The position numbers and the translations under genes were made by a program. Below the pieces are notes generated by a model. That model saw only the letters and a program-made list of their open reading frames with translations. It searched no databases and was not told the origin of the DNA. A stretch of DNA of 64,000 nt from Atherix ibis. Taxonomy: Eukaryota; Arthropoda; Insecta; Diptera; Athericidae. Every line of letters begins with the position of its first letter. The stretch's first letter is position 1. Below, in pieces: positions 1 to 11,300 of this stretch. The DNA lies in assembly GCA_958298945.1 (NCBI GenBank), contig OY282606.1, positions 72,837,622 to 72,901,621 of the forward strand, read 5' to 3'.

Positions 1-2178
1 CAGTGAGGAAAAATCATTATTTACTTTGCCAGAAAAATAAGAGAAATTAATGGAACCAGACTATTAGGACATGTACCTCTAATATAGCAATATTACAATA
101 AGATACAAGTTCCTTATTCTTCCTAAGGTAACTTTCTCGTAAGATGAAAAAGAGTTGAAAAAAATTAAAATCACATATTTTTCTACTGAGCCGTATTTCT
201 CTTCCAACTTCTTTTACTATCTTCTGACAATGACAAAAAGAACCAATTCCAAATATGGATATTGATACGAAATCCGAAGTTTTATTGGAATTAAAAGTTG
301 GAAGTTTTTATAGATTTTTTTTAGTTATACTAAAAATCGATTCTAAAATATTTTTGTATAGTAAAAAAAAGGCAGACAAATGCCGTTAACTAAATATCTA
401 ACAAATCTTTTAAGATTTCAAAGCTTTCCGAAAAAAAGCTAAAAAAACCAAATATTTTCCTCTTCACCTATCCAACTCATGAATAAATTATATCAATTCA
501 TATAATTTTATTTTTTGAAAATTGATCTGTTTCTTAGAAATTTTCAGTTATTTTTGACCAAAATCGGTTATTTATTTTCAGTAAATTACGAGCCTATAAA
601 AACAGTAAAAATTGCTTGTTTTCAATTATCGTCAAAGCTTTTTTACTTACTTCGTTTAGTAGTAAAATTTACAAAAGCTTTGACATAACTACTACATAAT
701 GTAACAAATTCAAATAAATTGGGCTGATTTTTTTTAAAATTCTCTATTGAAAATATTGAGTATAAATTTACTATTATACGAACAAGGCCTTAAAAAAATC
801 AATTGATTCAATTTTGAGGTCAAAGACTTTGTATCTAATTGTCCATGTAAATAAAAATGGCTACTATTAAATGGACGTCAATCAAATTTACAAATTTAAA
901 TTTCAATAGAATTAGAATAGTTTACGGTTAAAAAAAAATGTTATTGTAAAAGTATGTCTAATATTTGTAAATAATATAAAAATCAATTTTTATTGAATGA
1001 AATTTAATGATTAAAAAGTAGATAAATAACTCTGAAAATATTGAAACTTTTTTAAGGGAAATAAACAATAGATTCTATTCTGTTGGTTAGTACTCGTATA
1101 AAATTTATTAGACTGAATATGGAAATATATTAACTGAAGTTTGGGGATTATAAAATAAAAGTGAGTCATACTGGCGAACTCATAAAGTGGAAATGAAGCT
1201 CTGGCAAGAATATAAAGTAAGATACAACAAAATATTGGGAGCTTAATCGCTTATCGGGCTCACCCTCGATTACTCTCCTTACCAATAATTTTGTTAAATA
1301 AAATATTCTTGAAATATATAAAAAACTTAGTTAGAAATTGCATGGGTTTAGGCTAAACTGTTCAAGTAAGACCATTGTTTGAATATCGTTAAGACAGTCA
1401 AGCAAAAAATCCTTTAACAGAATATAATCATTCCAATAAAATAGGAATGAGCAGAAGGGGCTTGCACAATAGTTAAACTACCCTTTCTGACTATTTTTGA
1501 AAATTTTATTCGTAACCAAAGAATTTTATTCTTCAGATGCAAATTCTACAAAATATTCACAATTCTCCTTAGTTTTTGTACTTTTTAAAACACAAACTAA
1601 ATTTAACAGTTTTATTTTTCAAATGAATCTAGAACACTTCATGCTATCGTTTATAACCAATAGATGTTTTTTTTATCTACTTGGAATTTTGTGGTATTAA
1701 ATTCAGCAATGCCCTTTTGTGAAATAAGAATTATTTCGACAATCGTTTATGTGGGACTAAAGCACTCCAGACATTTACAATGAAAATGCCAAATTTTTCA
1801 GAACTTCATGTTATCAAATTTAGCTGGAAAAAATACTACGATAGTTTTTCGGAATAAGGCATATTTCAGCCCTAATGAACTCCAGGTTACTGAGTACAGC
1901 AAATATAACATCTGTTGATTATCTTCTCTAATCAAACTCCGATGGAAAAGCTCTAGCAGTACCATTTCAAAATAGGACTAATATAATGTATCAAATCAAA
2001 AAAGGTGAATAAAAACACGCCGGTGTAGATTATGTTAATGGCTCGGATTACAGACAAATTTACCTAATAGGTATCTTCAATTGGAATAAGTGTGTTCAAT
2101 AGAAGTTTCGGTAAAGCGTCCAATTTGCATTAGATTTATTTTTTGCAAATGAAAATACTGCGCAAGGTATTATTTCTA
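1..2178. other. AT-rich non-coding DNA, no gene seen
   Basis: No reading frame here resembles a known protein. The only open frame of note (1497-1700, 67 codons) is low-complexity and typical of AT-rich chance. The stretch lies upstream of the first visible cadherin exon, which starts with an incomplete codon, so it may be intron of that gene or 5' flank. I see no tRNA, rRNA or clear repeat structure. Confidence 0.6.
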
Positions 2179-3090
2179 TTGGGTTGTTCGGAAAGTAATT
2201 TCGTTTTTTTTTATTGCATAAAAATGAAAGACAATTTTCTTATAGTGAATTAATATTTTATTCAATTAAATATTGTCTAGTCTGATCTAATACCCTTTGC
2301 CATCTTTCTGGCAGGAGCATGGTTCCACGCTCATAAAATTTTTGTTCTTTGTTGGCAAAAAACTGATTCAAATGATTTTTGATGTTACCGTCTAAAAAAT
2401 TGTGTAGAGACCAGAATAAATGATAATCGGAAGGTGCTAGGTCTGGAGAGTATGGTGGGTATGGCAGTATATCCCATCCAAGCTCTAAAAGCTTGTGCCG
2501 AGTGGTCAAACTTGTATGTGGTTTCGCATTACCCTGTTGGAACACCATACCTTTCCTATTGACCAATTCTGGCCTTTTTTCTTTAAGGGAATCATTCAGT
2601 TTGTCCAACTGATGACAGTGCACTTCAGAATTGATCGTTCTATTGCTCGGTAGGAGCTCAAAATGAACGATTCCTTTGAAATCCTACTAAACAGATAGCA
2701 TAACCTTTTTTTGATGAATAATGGCTTTCGAAGTGCTTTGAGCCGGCTCATATTTTCTTCTCCAGGATCTTTTGCGCTTAACCATTATTTTAGACAACCC
2801 ATTTCTCGTTCCCAGTGATGATATGCTTCAAAAATGGATCATTTTCTTGGCGTTTGAGAAGCTAATCACATACGTTAATGCGGCGGAACAAATTATTTTC
2901 CGTAAGAAGATGAGGAATCCATATGTCGAGCTTGGAGATTAAACCTAGCCATTTCAAATGATCATGAACAGTTGAATTCGATAAATTTAATCTCTTAGCG
3001 ATCTCAAGAGTTGTTATTCACCGGTTTGCATCAATTAATGCCTTTATTGTGTCTTTATCAGCAAACGAAATTAGTTTCCGACCAACCCAA
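2179..3090 (-). mobile_element. mariner (family I) copy 1, internally deleted
   Basis: The left end reads TTGGGTTGTTCGGAAAGTAA next to a TA, and the right end is its inverted counterpart ending in CCAACCCAA. The body matches the fuller copies at 6293-7538 and 20179-21456, but about 350 bp coding for the transposase N-terminus are missing: the sequence jumps from the region after 3050 straight into the right terminal repeat near 3063. The right flanking TA is not clear. In the C-terminal half the second catalytic Asp of the D,D34D triad is Gly (QQGNAKPHT). The element is non-autonomous and dead. Confidence 0.9.
2258..2623 (-). pseudogene. mariner transposase C-terminal fragment
   Basis: This 121-codon frame is the C-terminal third of a Tc1/mariner-superfamily transposase. 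It has the motif PPYSPDLAPSDYHLF, where the last Asp is the third catalytic residue, and ends in the usual family C-terminus (RWQRVLDQTRQYLIE). The second catalytic Asp is Gly, and a short deletion near HNFLDGNIKNH removes residues present in the copy at 6293-7538. It cannot encode an active enzyme. Confidence 0.9.
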
Positions 3091-6000
3091 AATTATAAAA
3101 AAATTAATATTTCTGTTTGTTTTCAAAGAACTATTATATGCTGATTGAATTTCTATTCAGTGTTTGATACGCCCAAAGACTTAGGACAGTAAATTTACTA
3201 CAAATTTGTTATCTCTGGCTAGGTATTTAAATCAAAGTGCCTCAAGATGAGTATCTTGAGGTAGTAAAACTTGGATCATTTGAATTTTGTATAGGAACAT
3301 TTTTAAATCCAATTTCAGAATCTTCTAAAGCGATGTTCTGGGGGTGTCTAGTTAAGTAGAGCGACGACAGATAGCAGTACGGCTGTCTTATTGAGCAAAG
3401 TTTGCTTATGACCACTTCAAGCGCCAACTTGAAGAAAACAAACGGAATACAACCTTAAAGCTAATCCACTCATGTGCTCGTATACTGCTCAAATGGATCA
3501 CTTTCAGATAGAGATAATTTATATTTATGCATATTGCTTTAACGCACATTTTTAAATAAGACTCTTAGTTATTTAAATTAATTACAATACTAATCTCAGA
3601 TTTTACCCAGAAAATCAAAGTATAGATTTCGATTTTTACATATTCGAAAACTGTATAATAAAAGGTACAATTTTTGACCTCATCGGGAAGTACTAAGGCG
3701 ATCGTCATTTTCTGATCGCAACTACCCGTAATTGTCTGTTTACATTCAATGTGGCACAACAATTTTTTAGTTTTTATCCACCTAGAGCACTCGAACTGTA
3801 ATAAAAATTATTCGAATAATAGTCAAGTATGAACTTTATTTAAATGTATAATTTATTTTTACCGTCCACTTATCTAATTCACGAGTCTTTGGTTTCCGAA
3901 TAATTAAAACACTTTTTAGTCAAACACTTTATTTTCTGAAAATATTTGAACTCATTAAATTATTATTTATATAAATATTCACTTGTTTCACTTCACTCAT
4001 TATTATAATTATATTTTGTTAAATGGAGAAAAAAAACAATATTAAAAAATGTAATCCGCACGAAACGATTTTTACATTCGATATGTCAAAACACCAAAAA
4101 GATAGTTTTAGTTCTATAACTAAAGAATAGATGTCAGGCACAGCAGCTAAAATTTGATTTTTATCATCTTTTTGATTTGTATATTCGTTCATTATTCTTT
4201 GTTTTTATTGACATACAATAATTGTATTTATATTTAACAATTTTTTAAAATAAAACTTTTTTTTCATTTTTAAAGCGTTTAATATACATTTAAAATAACA
4301 GAGTTTGTAGATTAATTTTATGGTAATAGGTGGCTAAGGGGCGGCAGAGAAAATTGTTGGTTCATTGCAATTCCATGGAATTTTTTGGCTTCACTTAAAT
4401 TCCTATTCATATAGGCTGATTATCTATTCTTATACAGGTAACTCTCCTACAACACGGTTTTTATTCTTCAATTATTGTATCCTACAAAAATTAACACATT
4501 TGTAGTTCACATTTGTATTTTTGGCTTTATTTGGCGCCAGGATGAAAATTGTGAAGATCCTTGCGCCGAACAAAGCCAAAAATGCAAACGCAAACTACAA
4601 AATTGTCATTTTTCGCCACAGCAAAATTTACAATGACCTTGTAAGTCCAGCAAACAGATTAAAATAAAAGATATTTTAAGGATGGCAGAAGATGCAAAAA
4701 AAGCTAGCGAAGAAATGGGTTCGGAAAATTACAATATCGTTCGGCTGAAAAAACGATCTTGGGGGAATAAATTCATTAAGCGGACTTTGAGTTAAATGTA
4801 TTTTTAATAGAAATTATTGAATATTAAAAATAGTTGAATATAAAAAAAATATTTCGTTTTGAGAAATTTTCGGAACGCATCCTGTCATTTTATACTGGCT
4901 CCTTGTCTTCTAAAATACAATTTCACATAACGTATTGTTTTCCAGAACCTATCCACGGTGTTATAGGGGGGCTATCTGTGCTCTAAAATTAAGGTTTAAA
5001 TAAGTCATCTTTCACTGGAATACAAAAACTCAATCAGTTTTACTCGTTGCTGGACATTAACTCTATTGAAAATGAACAAGCTATGACTTTTTACAGTATT
5101 ACTAAATTATTAGAATTTTGTCAAAAGAAATATTTTGGTCAATATAAAGAACTTTGGTCAATATGAATACTTGTTTCGTATATTGGCAAACATAGAATTG
5201 GAATCTTTATTTGGAAATTTTGTATTAAATCTGCTTTCTTCTATAAATAAAATATATATTATCGAGACTGTATTACAACCAACAATGCTACTACAACACA
5301 TAGTTAACTGCTCTAGCTTTTATTACATTCAAAATTCTCACATCTATAAAAATTGAAAAATATGGGAACGAAGTTTCTTGCAATGAGTGCTTCATCGTCT
5401 GTTTGTCTTAAAATTTTCACTTCTAACATTATATTCAATTTGACACACTTAACATTTCGTTTCAAAAACACTTTTTGTAGTAAGATTTTGTATACAGAAA
5501 AACATAGAAAAAAACTTGAAGTATTAGCAAAACTGATCCGAAATCATAGGCAGAGCTCTATAAAAATCGTATTCGCCAGACAAGTCGATAATATGCCTCA
5601 TTAAAATGCGGTCAGAGAAATCAACCAATTTAAGAACTCACTGATCATTTTATGTGAGAATAAGCAATTTCGAAAGATGGGAATTTTTTGCCAAAAAATT
5701 TGCATTCAAAAGTAAAAATCTACTCTATTATCGTTTATTTTGCAACTAAATATTACTACTTTTATTTTTACAATTATTACGATTATTATTATTGTTCCAC
5801 TTTTTATAATTAATTCCATGAATCCGTCCAGTCTTGTCTTATACTTTTCTGAGGTGATATAATATTTTCTTCGACATTAGCCATTGCTCGTGCATAAATA
5901 TTAATTCTACTTGAAGCCGACTATTGTGTAACATAAGGAAATCAGCAATAAAATTATAGCAACAAATTATGGCACACTAAGTAAAAGTAAAGTTTTGGTG

Positions 6001-6292
6001 AAATTATATAAAAATTTCATCTAATTTAACTTAATTACCTATGCCCATTGCTTGATGTTGAGTGATTTTTAGTGAAGTATATATAGGAAATTAATTAATA
6101 AACTACAAGGAAATGTAATGGCTTTTATTCAAAATGAAATAAAACTGGAAAAATTATACTATTTAAAGAATTGTAATTGTTAAGAAGTGAAAAATGTATT
6201 TCATCTTGACTAATAATGAATTCAAATGCAATTTTGCTACAAATATTAACTGACGCCTATGGTTTCCTTATTTATCTAAAAATTCTTATTTA
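3091..6292. other. AT-rich non-coding DNA with one long hairpin
   Basis: No recognised gene. The open frames at 3242-3427, 3565-3762, 5135-5356 and 5353-5604 have no recognisable domain. A 37-codon frame at 4682-4795 (MAEDAKKASEEMGSENYNIV then a basic stretch) has more even codon use than its surroundings, but nothing supports it as a gene. The structured element is the inverted repeat at 4499-4602, listed separately. Confidence 0.6.
4499..4602. repeat. long inverted repeat (hairpin), arms about 45 nt
   Basis: The left arm 4499-4543 is nearly the reverse complement of the right arm 4557-4602, with about 13 nt between them. Both arms carry TTTGTAG at the outer end, ATTTTTGGCTTT in the middle and a GGCGC near the loop. 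A few mismatches are present. It could be a foldback transposon remnant, a hairpin-RNA source or a template-switch palindrome. Confidence 0.85.
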
Positions 6293-7538
6293 TTGGGTTG
6301 TCCGGGAAGCAATTTCGTTTTTATTATATAAAAATGAAAGACAATTTTCTTATAGTAAATTAATATTTTAATCAATTAAATATTATCCAGTCTGATCCAA
6401 TACCCTTTACCATCTTTCTGACAGTAGCATGATTTCGCGCTCATAAAATTTTTGTTCTTTCCTGGCAAAAAACTGATCCAAGTGATTTTTGACCTCCTCA
6501 TTTGAATTAAACGTTTTATCGTCTAAAAAATTTTGTAGAGACCAGAACAAATGATAATCGGAAGGTGCTAGGTCTGGAGAGAATAGTGGGTGTAGCAGTA
6601 TATCCCATCCAAGCTCTAAAAGCTTTTGCCGAGTGGTCAAACTTGTATGTGGTTTGGCATTATCCTGTTGGAACACTATACCTTTCCTATTGACAAATTC
6701 TAGCGTTTTTTCTTTAAGTGAATCATTCATTTGTCCAACTGATGAAAGTATACTTCAGAATTAATCATTGTGTTCCTTAGTAGAAGCTCAAAATAAACGA
6801 TTTCTTTGAAATCCCACCAAACAGATAGCATAACCTTTTTTGATGAATATTGGCCTTCGAAGAGCTTTGAGCCGGTTCATTTTTTCTGCTCCAGGATCAT
6901 TTGCACTTAAAATTGTTGTAGATAGCCCATTTCTCGTATCCAGTGATGATGCGCTTTAAAAAAGGATCATTTTTCTTGGCGTTTGAGAAACAAATCACAA
7001 ACGTCAATGCGACGGCACAAATTTTTTTCCGTAAAAAGATGAGGAACCCATATGTCAAGCTTTGAGATCAAACCTAGCCATTTCAAATGATCATGAACGG
7101 TTGAATTCGATAAATTTTGTATCAATTAATGCTTTATTATGTCTTCATCAGCTTCAAGTGACCTTCCAGAACGTGGTGCATCTTCGAGATCAAAATTGCC
7201 GGATCGAAATTTTGCAAACCCGTTTTGAAACTGGCGCTCACTAAACACATCTTCGCCATACACATCGGATAATTTTTACTTCGTTGAAGAGCATTTTTAT
7301 CTTTTCTGTAGTAAATAAGTAAAATATGCCGAAAATGCTGTTTTCCACTTTCCATATTTAAAAGGGTGTCAACCAAAAACTACTATGCAGAATCAATGAA
7401 ATTTTTTCACAAGCAAGCCTTGCTATGTCGGCTACCAAAATACATATGATTATGCGGCTTAAGTGTGAAGTTGGTTGTGAAAAAATACAATTAAGTCCTC
7501 TGTTGGGAAATAACGAAATTACTTTCCGGACAACCCAA
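6293..7538 (-). mobile_element. mariner (family I) copy 2, full length
   Basis: A 1,246-bp element with inverted ends TTGGGTTGTCCGGGAAGCAA (left) and TTGGGTTGTCCGGAAAGTAA (right), directly flanked by the TA target duplication at 6291-6292 and 7539-7540. The transposase runs on the - strand. It inserted so close to the cadherin that its right end lies 132 bp upstream of the exon starting at 7671. It is the best-preserved member of the family here for catalytic residues (the second Asp is retained), but its frame is broken by indels. Confidence 0.95.
6368..7355 (-). pseudogene. mariner transposase, frameshifted (family I copy 2)
   Basis: The presumed start is the ATG at 7355 (MESGKQHFRHILLIYYRKDK), followed by a frame-disrupted helix-turn-helix region. 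The catalytic D,D34D core is visible at 6407-6730: QQDNAKPHTSLTTRQKL, then SPDLAPSDYH, with 34 residues between the two Asp. The product would bind the terminal repeats and perform cut-and-paste into TA. Several frameshifts and a late stop break it. A decayed transposase is the only reading I support. Confidence 0.85.
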
Positions 7539-7670
7539 TAAATGATCGAAATGACAAAAAATGTATATACTCGTAGATGTTTTTCCAAAAAAAAATGAAT
7601 AAAATACTTTCAAAAAATAATTGGTCTTATATCAAAATCTAAAAATTTTCTCTTATTTATTATCTCGTAG

Positions 7671-8311
7671 GAAGCGATCCAGAAGGTAGTACACTACGAT
7701 TCAGCATATCTGGCCCAGTATTCAATGTGGATCGGGATACTGGAGTTGTTCGCTTGCAGCAGGAGCTCGACCGTGAAACTCAAGATGTTGTCGAAGTGGT
7801 TATAAGTGTAACTGACGAAGGTGTATTGGGTACAGAACCAAACACAGTTTCGTTAAGACGTGAAATACCCATTAGAGATTATAACGACAACCCACCGACA
7901 TTTATTGGTCGTCCGTATACAGCAAGTGTTAGTGAATCGACTCCCGTTGGTAGTATTATCGATGTCAAACCACAAATTATCGTTATCGATAAAGATGAGG
8001 GGAAAAATGCCGAAATTAAATTGTCATGTTTTCAAGATGTAAATAGCGAAAATGATGTATGCGAAACGTTTGAAATTAGTTCGGAAAAGACTTCGGAGGG
8101 TAATTACACAGCAACCTTGACACTCTTAAAAATGCTGGATTTCGAAACAAAACCTTCTTACATTGTGACAATAATGGCAAAAGACGCTGCAACAACAAAC
8201 CAATTGACTGCGTATGCAACAGTTTCCGTTAACGTAATTGATATACAAGATCAGCCGCCGGTCTTCACAAATGCTCCATATTCGGCTACGATTCCGGAAA
8301 ATACGCCAGAA
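7671..8311 (+). CDS. Cad74A: cadherin exon 1 of those visible (rest of EC1, EC2, start of EC3)
   Basis: The acceptor is TATCTCGTAG at 7661-7670. The exon begins with two bases of a split codon and then reads SDPEGSTLRFSISG, the middle of a cadherin repeat, so at least one coding exon precedes it. Linkers DYNDNPP (near 7877) and DIQDQPP (near 8240) end the first two repeats. The donor GAA|GTAATA at 8311/8312 opens a 67-bp intron; without splicing the frame stops at once. Confidence 0.9.
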
Positions 8312-11300
8312 GTAATATTTTCATTTGCATAGCTAACCAAAATTAAAATTAAATAATAAAAACTTTATTTGCTTTTAGGGTGTGTCCATTTTAACTATAT
8401 CTGCAACAGATGGCGATTCCGGAAGCCCATTACCAATTCACTTGTCGATTGAAGACGATGAGCCAGGACATTTTAGGCTGGTACCATTTGGTAAACCCGA
8501 AGAAGGAAAAGCAGTTCTTATGACCACCAATATTCCTCTCGATCGTGAAAGTCAAGAGATCCAGCAAAATGGCGGTGTATACACCTTCACCGTTAGGGCA
8601 ACCGAGCTTATTAATAATCAAGTACCATCAGATTCAGCAACCACAAGAGTGACGATTGTTGTTACTGACGTTGATGACCATGCCCCAGAATTCAATAAAA
8701 ACTCTCTAAATATTTCTATACCCGAAAATTTGGAAAAGGATACACCATTGCCGGGTCTTAGTATTTTTGTTATCGACAAGGACATGGGAAACAACAGCCG
8801 TTATGATCTCTCGCTTAGAAATGTTATGAATGCTGAGAATATTTTTTCGATAAGTCCGTCCAACGGTGAAGAGCGTACTCCTGTCATTGTTAAGATAATG
8901 GATCCATCAAAGCTGGACTATGACGTCACTGATGAAAGCCTACGAACAGTAGTCTTCGATTTAATTGCATCTATTGACGGTCGCGAATTAGCAACCTCAC
9001 GGATTACTATTCAACTCCAAGATGCCAATGATAATTCACCAATCTTCTCAAAACCGTATTACAGCCTGAAGGTGAAGGAAAATGAGGATATTGGATTTAA
9101 AATTGCGGACATTGCCGCAACAGATAAGGATTCTGGTCTTTTTGGCCAAGTAAGCTATGTTCTGAAGGGATTTGGCTCTGACAAATTTTCAACAGACTAT
9201 AAGCAAGGTGGAATCTTTGTTTATAAGCCACTTGACTATGAAAAGCAAACAAGCTATAGTCTAACCATTGTGGCGATTGATGGAGGTGGAAGAGAAACAA
9301 ATGCTAATGTTTTTGTTGATGTTATCGATGTTAATGATAATTATCCTATTTTCGAGAGTCAAGAGTATACGCGAACTGTACGTGAGGGTGCTACCGAATT
9401 TGAGCCACAATTTTTCGTAAGAGCAACCGATGATGATGGTCCCACTCAAGGCGGAGGAAATGTAACATATGCTATAGAGACGGACAATAGCATTTCTGGA
9501 AACGTTTTTGCTATCAATGAAATTACAGGCGAAATTACAATAAGACGACTAGTAAAGTCAATGGATACTGAGCGAGGACAGTACGAACTGACAATATCAG
9601 CTATTGACCATGGTAAGTTATAAATGGTTTTTTGTTTGTTTGAAAGAATTGTTTTCAATTTTTTGTTAAATCATATTAGGTCATCCACCATTGCGAAATA
9701 CAACACGCGTTTTGATACGTGTTGGTATATCTGGAAATCAACGGCCAATATTTAAAGGACATTTTCGCAACATTGAAAGACTTCCAGTGGTTGGTCCACC
9801 TAGTTACCGTGTGTCTATTCCAGAAAACGCTCTGCCAGGATATAATGTTACAATGGTCTCTGCATCAGATCCAGACGGTTTAGACTCCTTGCTACGATAT
9901 AAAATACTCGAAACGCATGATAATTTTGTTATTGATGAAATGTAAGTAGAAAAATTGGATTTATATTAATATTCCCACCAATTGGTTGAGCAGAAATGCA
10001 CCTTTTGATGAAGATTCAAGTTACATAAAAAAATCCATCTCATTTAAGATGTTGAATTTTAGATAAAAAATCATTTTTAAATTTATTTTTTTTAGATTTA
10101 TTTTAAAGTTATAGTATATAAAGAACAAAATTTTTGATAAACATTTTTGTATATGAAAATATCGCCAATGTAAATATTGGATGTATTTTAAGGAAAAAAT
10201 AATTTGAACATTTATCTTCCTCGACCTGTATTGTGCCTCTTCTCTGGCTACTATGTTAATATACAATATTTCTAAAACTTTATTAACAAATTTGTATAGT
10301 CTGACACTCAATAAAATTTTGTCGAAATAGTTGTTTCCAACATGCTTCACAAACATGACAAATATATATCATAATTTTTAAGAAAAAGTACTCTGAAAAA
10401 TATTTAATGGCAGTATCTAATATAAATGTGCCAACAAGATTATTTTCATCAGTACGTATATGATCGTTAGAATTTTCAAAAGAATCTCCTTTCTCTTCGA
10501 GCAAATTTCTGTCCATCATTATGTTTTTTTGAAGTTTTCACTCAACGGTCCTCACCAACGGTCACTCACAACTGCCACTCATAACAGTCACTCACAAATG
10601 TAACTCAGAACTGTCACTCACAACGATCATGCACAAATGTCCTTCACCAACGGTTTCGTAAGCTTATTTAGCATCTATACACGTAAAGCAGTGTCACTCA
10701 CAACTGTCACCCACAATGGTCACTCAACACTGTCACTCTGAATGGTCACTCACCAACAATCAGTCAGCAACAGTCAATAATCAACAATTACTAAGAAAAT
10801 TTAGCAGCTACATACGTACAGCAGTATCACTCCCAACTGTCACTCACAACTGTCACCCACAATGGTCACTCACAACCGTTACCTTCAATAGTCACTCAAC
10901 ACTGTCATTCAGAATGGTCACTCTCCAAAGGTCACTCAAAAACGGTCACCAAGCAAATATAGCAGCTATAGACGTAAAACACTGTCCAATGGTCACTCAC
11001 AACTATTCCTTACAATGGTCACTCACAAATGTCACCCACATTGGTCACTCAACACTGTCACATAGAGTGGTCATTAACCAACAATAACTAAACAAATTCA
11101 GCAGGTATACACGTAAAACAGTGTCACATTTACAACTGTCACTCACAACTGTCGCACACAATGGTTACTTCCAATGGTCACACATAAGCTAATTTAGTTT
11201 TTATACACGGAACGCAGTGTCACTCACAACTGTCACTTACAATGGTCAATCACAAATGTCCCCCACATTGGTCACTCAACACTGTCACACAGAGTGGTCA

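Noticed and set aside
5135..5604. Two overlapping + strand frames of 73 and 83 codons
   Set aside because: No domain, AT-driven composition and no splice or promoter context; expected by chance.
1..7670. Missing first exons of the cadherin
   Set aside because: I searched for a signal peptide or the start of EC1 ending in the right phase and saw none I could support; the exons are probably left of the window.
10716..11087. 123-codon open frame on the + strand
   Set aside because: It is translation of the 13-bp minisatellite; composition is repetitive and it lies in an intron.
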